This document shows, in pieces, positions 58,902 through 64,000 of a stretch of DNA of 64,000 nucleotides. Below the pieces are notes generated by a model. That model saw only the letters and a program-made list of their open reading frames with translations, was not told the origin of the DNA and did no database searches. Made by a program: the position numbers and the translations under genes. The stretch spans positions 124,001 to 188,000 of the forward strand of contig NZ_JANUFF010000001.1 in NCBI RefSeq assembly GCF_024806495.1, in the 5' to 3' direction. Position 1 is the first letter of the stretch. The number at the start of each line of letters is the position of its first letter. The DNA comes from Chryseobacterium sp. JUb7 (GTDB lineage: Bacteria; Bacteroidota; Bacteroidia; Flavobacteriales; Weeksellaceae).

Positions 58902-60182
58902 ATGAATTTAAAACTACGACTTACCATTCTGAGCTTTCTTCAGTTTGCGGTTTGGGGAGCTTATTTAACCTCTATGGGGAATTATTTGGGCTCAGTGGGA
59001 TTGGGATCTAAAATAGGACTGTTTTATGCAATGCAGGGAATCGTTTCTATTTTTATGCCTGCCTTGATGGGGATTATTGCTGACAGATGGATCCAGGCTC
59101 AGAGATTACTGGGGATTTGCCATCTTTTGGCGGCCGGTTTTCTGGTAGCAGCCGGATATTACGGAATGGCAGCCGGTGCGAATGTAGAATTTTCCAAACT
59201 ATTCCTTTTGTATAGTTTAAGCGTGATGTTCTATATGCCGACGATAGCACTTTCCAATTCTGTAGCTTACACTGTGCTTGTTAATAACAATTTTGATACG
59301 ATTAAAGCATTTCCGCCTATTCGTACTTTTGGAACAATCGGTTTCATCTGTGCGATGTTATTTGTGGATTTTACAGGATATCAGAATAATTATTCTCAGT
59401 TTTTTGTATCGGGTGCCTTAGGAATTGCATTATTCCTTTATTCCTTTACATTACCGAAATGTCCTACTAATAAAAGTGAGGAAAAACAAAGTCTTTATGA
59501 TGCTTTGGGATTAAAAGCCTTTAGTCTGTTTAAAGATAAAAAAATGGCTGTTTTCTTTATTTTTTCAATGTTATTGGGAGTTTCACTTCAGATTACCAAT
59601 GGATATGCTAATCCGTTTATCACAAGTTTTAAAGATATTCCTTCTTTTAATGACTCTTGGGGAGCCAATCATGCCAATGCATTGATTTCTCTTTCTCAGG
59701 TTTCCGAAACAGCCTGTATTCTTTTAATTCCTTTTTTTCTAAAGAGATTCGGAATCAAAAAAGTAATGTTAATGGCCATGTTTGCATGGGTGCTGAGATT
59801 CGGATTATTCGGACTTGGAAATCCTGGTGGAGGAGTCTGGATGTTTGTTTTATCCATGATCGTGTATGGAATTGCATTTGATTTCTTCAATGTTTCAGGA
59901 TCATTATTTGTTGACAAAGAAACAGATAAAAGCATCCGTTCAAGTGCACAGGGAGTTTTTATGATGATGACCAACGGTTTTGGAGCGACTATCGGTATGC
60001 TGGGAGCTCAGGAAGTGGTTAATCATTATGTGTTTTCACAGACAGACCCTACCTTACAGCTTCAGGGATGGCAGACCTCATGGTATATTTTCGCAGGATA
60101 TGCCTTAATTGTGACCATTCTATTTGCGATCATTTTTAAGCATAAACATAATCCGGAAGAATTATCTACGGTAAAACATTAA
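58902..60182 (+). CDS. Nucleoside permease (NupG-like MFS)
   Basis: The 426-residue membrane protein has about 12 hydrophobic helices. Segments such as FLQFAVWGAYLTSMGNYL (about 10-27), YMPTIALSNSVAYTVL (about 106-121) and RTFGTIGFICAM fit the nucleoside:proton symporter family. Together with udk in the same window it supports nucleoside salvage, though the two are 10 kb apart. A terminator follows at 60210. Confidence 0.87.
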   Translation: MNLKLRLTILSFLQFAVWGAYLTSMGNYLGSVGLGSKIGLFYAMQGIVSIFMPALMGIIADRWIQAQRLLGICHLLAAGFLVAAGYYGMAAGANVEFSKLFLLYSLSVMFYMPTIALSNSVAYTVLVNNNFDTIKAFPPIRTFGTIGFICAMLFVDFTGYQNNYSQFFVSGALGIALFLYSFTLPKCPTNKSEEKQSLYDALGLKAFSLFKDKKMAVFFIFSMLLGVSLQITNGYANPFITSFKDIPSFNDSWGANHANALISLSQVSETACILLIPFFLKRFGIKKVMLMAMFAWVLRFGLFGLGNPGGGVWMFVLSMIVYGIAFDFFNVSGSLFVDKETDKSIRSSAQGVFMMMTNGFGATIGMLGAQEVVNHYVFSQTDPTLQLQGWQTSWYIFAGYALIVTILFAIIFKHKHNPEELSTVKH

Positions 60183-60209
60183 TTTATTTAATTGAATTTT
60201 TAAAATATT

Positions 60210-60241
60210 AAATTGCACTTTCTAAAAAAGTGCAATTTTTT
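60210..60241 (+). terminator. Terminator of the permease gene
   Basis: A 12-bp pairing (AAATTGCACTTT with AAAGTGCAATTT), loop of 5, then T. Confidence 0.9.
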
Positions 60242-60296
60242 TATTTCATAGTCAACCTTTTAAAATTTTCACCGTCTTATTGATAGAAACTGATCC

Positions 60297-60533
60297 ATGG
60301 AGAATTTAGTTTACAATAAGTATTCTACAGAGTTTTCCAACAGAATTGTTGAACGTGAGTCGGTAAGAAGTGGAATGAATGATTTTATTTTTGGAGCAAA
60401 GCTGGGAATCGGGCTGGGAGGGCTCAATTTATTTATTCAAAAAGATCTTACCCCGGCATTTAATAATAATGCTCAGCTGAAGAAGAAATACGGATTACAA
60501 ATCGGACTTGAAATCGCGAATGTCAATTTTTAA
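60297..60533 (+). pseudogene. Possible C-terminal remnant of an outer-membrane beta-barrel gene
   Basis: The 78-residue ORF has no signal peptide. Residues about 28-78 look like the last strands of a barrel (FGAKLGIGLGGLNLFIQKDL and YGLQIGLEIANVNF, ending in Phe as barrels do). Only 55 bases separate it from the permease terminator, so the rest of a barrel gene is not there. It could be a truncated gene or a small intact protein of unknown type. Confidence 0.4.
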
Positions 60534-60628
60534 TTAAATAATGTTTTTAGTTTTTTATTACATAATAATTAATTTATTGTTAATTTTTTTATCATTCGTT
60601 AGTCATTGAATCTAAATCAATTGATTTT

Positions 60629-60660
60629 AAAACACACTCATTTTAAGTGTGTTTTTTTTT
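60629..60660 (+). terminator. Hairpin after the remnant ORF
   Basis: AAAACACACT pairs with AGTGTGTTTT, loop of 7, and ten T. It lies just upstream of the next gene. Confidence 0.8.
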
Positions 60661-60682
60661 GTATTTTGGCACTTTAAGAATT

Positions 60683-61066
60683 ATGAAAAATATTCAGTTA
60701 TTAGCTTTGCTATTAGTCGTTGTGGGTAGTTTTCTTCCATTGGTACATGTTCCGATTATCGGAAACTGGAATTATTGGAAATTAGACCATTCACTGGCTA
60801 TTATCTGCTGGATTCTTTCAGCGATTGCCTTATTTGGGATTGTGAATAATCAATCCAAAATAGTAAGAGTATTGGGAATTACTCTTATCCTGTTTTTTAT
60901 TTTCACTCTGGCAGCTGTAAAAATGCAGTCTCTGCAGTATTTCAGCTTTCTTCCTTTTAAATCATGGCAGGAAACCTTTGCTGGTGTTGTAAAATTAAAA
61001 TGGGGGTGGATCGTAGAATTTCTGGGAGCTTTTATCCTGATTTTTGCTAAAAATAATAATAAATAG
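60683..61066 (+). CDS. Small membrane protein, four helices
   Basis: The 127-residue protein has four hydrophobic segments (about 5-22, 38-56, 62-80, 100-122) and polar loops. I do not recognise a family. An in-frame TTG at 60647 would extend it by 12 residues over the terminator T-run, so I chose the ATG at 60683. The next gene starts 8 bases after its stop, so the pair is cotranscribed. Confidence 0.72.
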   Translation: MKNIQLLALLLVVVGSFLPLVHVPIIGNWNYWKLDHSLAIICWILSAIALFGIVNNQSKIVRVLGITLILFFIFTLAAVKMQSLQYFSFLPFKSWQETFAGVVKLKWGWIVEFLGAFILIFAKNNNK

Positions 61067-61074
61067 ACACAGAT

Positions 61075-61527
61075 ATGGATTATGTAAAAACAATCTCCGT
61101 TGCCTTATTGTTCTTGGGAATTTCCTCAATCAATGCTCAGAAAAAAACAACGGATACCAAAAAGCAAGAAGTTGTGCAGAAAAAGGCGGCAGATAATCCT
61201 GCTAAATGCAGCAATATCAAAGAAGGGACATTTCTACGTACCAATTATCCTAAAAATCTTTGGTATATGACGGTAAAAGATAATGTACAGACAGAATTTT
61301 ACAATAATGGTAAAGATTATATCAAATCTACGATGGTTTTTGTAGATGATTGTAATTATAAAGTGATTGTCCTGGAAAAAACAGAACAAAATAATCCTGT
61401 AAAAGTAGGAGATGTTTTTAATAATAAAGTGGTTGCCACTCAGGATAATTATATAAAGATCAATTCTCAGCTTAATGGAGAACAGTTTGATCTGGTTTTA
61501 ATGAAAGCAAAAGAAAACAAAAAATAA
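61075..61527 (+). CDS. Secreted protein of unknown function
   Basis: The 150-residue protein has a signal peptide (about 1-21, ending INAQ), a Lys/Thr/Gln-rich linker (about 22-43) and a mature domain with two cysteines (about 46 and 93, in PAKCSNIKEG and VDDCNYKV) that could form a disulfide. The Gly-Thr-Phe-Leu pattern and many beta-type residues suggest a small beta-barrel. It is cotranscribed with the membrane protein; thiolase follows 47 bases later, so the three may form one unit. Confidence 0.75.
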   Translation: MDYVKTISVALLFLGISSINAQKKTTDTKKQEVVQKKAADNPAKCSNIKEGTFLRTNYPKNLWYMTVKDNVQTEFYNNGKDYIKSTMVFVDDCNYKVIVLEKTEQNNPVKVGDVFNNKVVATQDNYIKINSQLNGEQFDLVLMKAKENKK

Positions 61528-61574
61528 AATATAAATGAGACTGAAAGGTCTTGTTGAATTAAAAAAGTATACAC

Positions 61575-62753
61575 ATGAAAGAAGTATTCATCGTTTCCGC
61601 AGTGAGAACCCCAATGGGAAGTTTTTTAGGAAGTTTATCAACCGTTCCTGCTACAAAGTTAGGTTCTGTTGCAGTGAAAGGAGCATTAGATAAAATAGGT
61701 CTTGATCCGAAAAACGTTCAGGAGATCTATATGGGGAACGTTTTGCAGGCTGGCGAAGGACAGGCTCCAGCTCGTCAGGTAGCTCTTGGTGCAGGACTTT
61801 CTATTGAAACGCCTTCTACTACGGTAAACAAAGTTTGTGCTTCAGGAATGAAAGCGGTTACCATGGCAGCACAGGCTATTAAAGCTGGCGATGCAGAGGT
61901 AATCGTTGCCGGAGGTATGGAAAATATGTCTTCAGTTCCTCATTATTATAATGCAAGAAACGCAACCAAATTAGGGGATGTAAAAATGCTGGACGGAATG
62001 GTTCTGGACGGTCTTACAGATGTTTACAATAAAGTTCATATGGGTGTTTGTGCAGAAAAATGTGCAACAGATTATAACATTACTAGAGAAGATCAGGATA
62101 ACTTTGCTATCGAATCTTATAAAAGATCAGCAAAAGCCTGGAGCGAAGGTAAATTTGCTGAAGAAGTAGTACCTGTTACTATTCCTCAAAGAAAAGGAGA
62201 ACCTGTTGTTTTTGCTGAAGATGAAGAGTATAAAGCCGTAAATTTTGACAGACTTCCGACACTTCCGACAGTATTCAAAAAAGAAGAAGGAACTGTAACT
62301 GCTGCCAACGCGTCTACTTTAAATGATGGTGCTTCTGCATTAATCCTTGTTTCTAAAGAAAAAATGGAAGAATTAGGTCTTAAGCCTTTAGCTAAAATTG
62401 TTTCTTATGCAGATGCAGCTCAGGAGCCTGAGAATTTTACAACAGCACCTTCAAAAGCATTGCCAATTGCTCTTAAAAAAGCTGGACTGGAACTTACAGA
62501 TATTGATTTCTTCGAATTTAACGAAGCTTTCTCTGTGGTAGGTTTAGCCAACAATAAAATTTTAGGACTAGATGCTTCAAAAGTGAATGTAAATGGGGGA
62601 GCGGTAGCTCTTGGTCACCCGCTTGGAAGTTCTGGTTCAAGAATCATCGTAACTTTAATTAATGTATTGAAGCAAAACAATGCAAAATATGGAGCTGCGG
62701 CCATCTGTAATGGTGGTGGAGGTGCTTCTGCCATTGTTATTGAGAACATGTAA
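61575..62753 (+). CDS. Acetyl-CoA C-acetyltransferase (thiolase)
   Basis: The 392-residue enzyme condenses two acetyl-CoA or cleaves 3-ketoacyl-CoA. The nucleophile is Cys88 in [17 protein letters not shown] (about 116-122) is typical, the active His is in [12 protein letters not shown] near 348, and the second Cys is in [10 protein letters not shown] near 378. All are intact. Acetoacetyl-CoA or beta-oxidation use is open; the nearby etfBA favours fatty-acid oxidation. A terminator follows. Confidence 0.94.
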   Translation: MKEVFIVSAVRTPMGSFLGSLSTVPATKLGSVAVKGALDKIGLDPKNVQEIYMGNVLQAGEGQAPARQVALGAGLSIETPSTTVNKVCASGMKAVTMAAQAIKAGDAEVIVAGGMENMSSVPHYYNARNATKLGDVKMLDGMVLDGLTDVYNKVHMGVCAEKCATDYNITREDQDNFAIESYKRSAKAWSEGKFAEEVVPVTIPQRKGEPVVFAEDEEYKAVNFDRLPTLPTVFKKEEGTVTAANASTLNDGASALILVSKEKMEELGLKPLAKIVSYADAAQEPENFTTAPSKALPIALKKAGLELTDIDFFEFNEAFSVVGLANNKILGLDASKVNVNGGAVALGHPLGSSGSRIIVTLINVLKQNNAKYGAAAICNGGGGASAIVIENM

Positions 62754-62780
62754 TTTTAACAAAACAATAAAAGAAAATAA

Positions 62781-62806
62781 AAACCGCCGAATATTCAGCG
62801 GTTTTT
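62781..62806 (+). terminator. Terminator of the thiolase gene
   Basis: AAACCGC pairs with GCGGTTT (one C.A mismatch inside), T tail. Confidence 0.85.
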
Positions 62807-62807
62807 A

Positions 62808-62815
62808 TATTTTTG
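62808..62815 (+). promoter_or_regulatory. -7 element of the UMF1-type transporter gene
   Basis: TATTTTTG lies 21 bases before the ATG at 62837 and directly after the thiolase terminator. Confidence 0.45.
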
Positions 62816-62836
62816 TGCTACTAATATTTATTTGAA

Positions 62837-64000
62837 ATGTCTGAAATTGAGAATCAACAGCCTAAACACATAAAGAATAATCCAAAGATTATGAAGGCCT
62901 GGGCCGTTTATGACTGGGCCAATTCTGTATACTCTCTGGTAATTACCTCTACCATTTTCCCGATTTACTATTCTATTCTTACCACCGCCTACGAAAAAAA
63001 GGAATATGTGGAAGAAACAAAATCATGGATTGATGTACCCGTAAGACATATGATCAAGGTTTTCGGAAGAGAATATCAGCCGGATGCAGTGTATGGATAC
63101 TCGCTTACGATTTCGTTCTTTATTGTTGTTTTACTGTCGCCGTTTTTATCATCTCTGGCAGATACGATCGGGAACAAAAAATCTTTCCTGCAGTTTTTCT
63201 GTTACCTGGGAGCAACATCGTGTATGGGACTGGCAATGTTTACGGGAATGCACAACGTCTTTTTAGGCTTACTTTTCAGTATTACGGCGAGCGTCGGATT
63301 CTGGGGAAGTCTGGTGTTTTATAATTCCTTTTTACCGGATATTGCGACAAGAGATAAACAGGATGCACTTTCTGCTAAAGGATATGTTTACGGATATATC
63401 GGTTCTGTAGTATTGGTGGTAATTTGTTTGTTATTAATTCAGGTTTTTGCGAAAGGACCGGCTCAGCAGTTGCTGTTTACCAGAATCAGTTTCTTACTTA
63501 CAGGGGCATGGTGGTTTGGTTTTTCTCAATATACATTCAAACATCTTCCTCAGTTTGGCGATGTAAAAGAAAAACTTCCAAAAGATCTTGTACTGTTAAA
63601 CTATAAAAATATCTTTAAAAAACACGAAGATCAGGGAGGTTTCTTTGAGGTTTTAAAAGACAATATGAGCTTCTATAAAGATATTGCGAAAGAAAGTTTT
63701 CATGAACTTTTTAAAGTAGGAAATGAGTTATTTAAAGATAAAAATCTGAAATTTTTCCTTTCTAGTTTCTTCTTTTACAGTGTAGGGATGCAGACTATTT
63801 TCTTAATGGCCACTTTATTCGGAAAAAGTGAAATCAATCTTGCTCAGGATAAATTGATCGGAACACTTTTGGTGATTCAGATTGAAGCCATTATCGGAGC
63901 TGTTATTTTCTCAAAATTATCAAGAAAAATTGGTAATAAAAATGTGATCTCTATTGCCATTGTTTTATGGATCGTAGCTTGTTTATGGGCTTACTTCCTC
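62837..64000 (+). CDS. MFS transporter of the UMF1/Atg22 type, partial
   Basis: The gene runs off the right edge, so about 388 residues are visible and the C-terminus is missing. It opens with KAWAVYDWANSVYSLVITST (20-39), the hallmark of the vacuole-effluxer-like Atg22/UMF1 family. Further membrane segments follow, with DTIGNKKSFLQFF (about 108) and SITASVGFWGSLVFYNSFLP. The substrate is unknown, though fungal members export amino acids from vacuoles. Confidence 0.88.
   Translation, partial: MSEIENQQPKHIKNNPKIMKAWAVYDWANSVYSLVITSTIFPIYYSILTTAYEKKEYVEETKSWIDVPVRHMIKVFGREYQPDAVYGYSLTISFFIVVLLSPFLSSLADTIGNKKSFLQFFCYLGATSCMGLAMFTGMHNVFLGLLFSITASVGFWGSLVFYNSFLPDIATRDKQDALSAKGYVYGYIGSVVLVVICLLLIQVFAKGPAQQLLFTRISFLLTGAWWFGFSQYTFKHLPQFGDVKEKLPKDLVLLNYKNIFKKHEDQGGFFEVLKDNMSFYKDIAKESFHELFKVGNELFKDKNLKFFLSSFFFYSVGMQTIFLMATLFGKSEINLAQDKLIGTLLVIQIEAIIGAVIFSKLSRKIGNKNVISIAIVLWIVACLWAYFL

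Overview
The window is one contiguous, gene-dense stretch of a low-GC chromosome from a member of the Bacteroidota, most likely a Chryseobacterium-like flavobacterium (Weeksellaceae). The grounds are Bacteroidota promoters (TTG, about 20 bases, TAnnTTTG) in front of many genes, almost no Shine-Dalgarno sequences, type IX secretion (T9SS) C-terminal sorting tails, an F-type ATPase operon without the beta and epsilon genes and with a long signal-peptide-bearing AtpB, many small outer-membrane beta-barrels, and flavobacterial lipoproteins. The genus is an inference. No prophage, insertion sequence, CRISPR array, tRNA or rRNA was found. The window starts inside an esterase gene and ends inside a UMF1/Atg22-type transporter gene.

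Layout. 1-6.4 kb: glycogen synthesis, with a glycogen-binding-module esterase divergent from glgB-glgA-lipoprotein-glgC. 6.4-12.3 kb: an SRPBCC membrane protein, the 2-oxoglutarate dehydrogenase genes sucA-sucB, and apaG. 12.3-15.2 kb (minus strand): an envelope and DNA-repair operon (late acyltransferase, family 2 glycosyltransferase, endonuclease V, DnaQ-like exonuclease). 15.3-19.7 kb: a periplasmic thioredoxin, an aldehyde dehydrogenase and two surface proteins sharing a C-terminal module. 19.7-25.1 kb: a tripartite efflux operon (TolC, EmrA-like, EmrB-like) with a divergent AraC regulator. 25.4-26.8 kb: ribosomal S6-S18-L9. 26.9-34.1 kb: a chloride/proton antiporter, a serine hydrolase with TPRs, a branched-chain/pyruvate-type E2, a SAM hydrolase and PhoH. 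34.2-37.9 kb: five outer-membrane beta-barrel genes in tandem, then ffh. 39.4-45.4 kb: the ATP synthase genes atpB-E-F-H-(unknown)-A-G. 45.6-51.9 kb: a CNNM/CBS protein, clpS, udk, an FtsB-like protein, a methylmalonyl-CoA mutase small subunit, a DinB protein, a methyltransferase and a lipoprotein. 52-64 kb: an M20 dipeptidase, two T9SS cargo paralogues, an SDR, etfBA, a bifunctional nuclease, a nucleoside permease, small unknown genes and a thiolase.

Most of this is core metabolism and envelope biology. The less explained material is: an unknown secreted protein gene inserted between atpH and atpA; a four-helix-like small membrane protein just upstream of atpB; a stem-loop after atpE; an unknown lipoprotein inside the glycogen operon; a 24-codon ORF joined by ATGA overlap to a lipoprotein and preceded by a full promoter; several promoters whose -7 element sits only 4-8 bases from the start codon, suggesting leaderless or near-leaderless mRNAs; and a set of intergenic palindromes built from short repeated words, several of them between genes of one operon (sucA/sucB, rpsR/rplI, atpA/atpG, efflux). 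I did not find a clearly new multi-gene system. The inserted ATPase-operon gene and the operon-internal palindromes are the best candidates for something undescribed.
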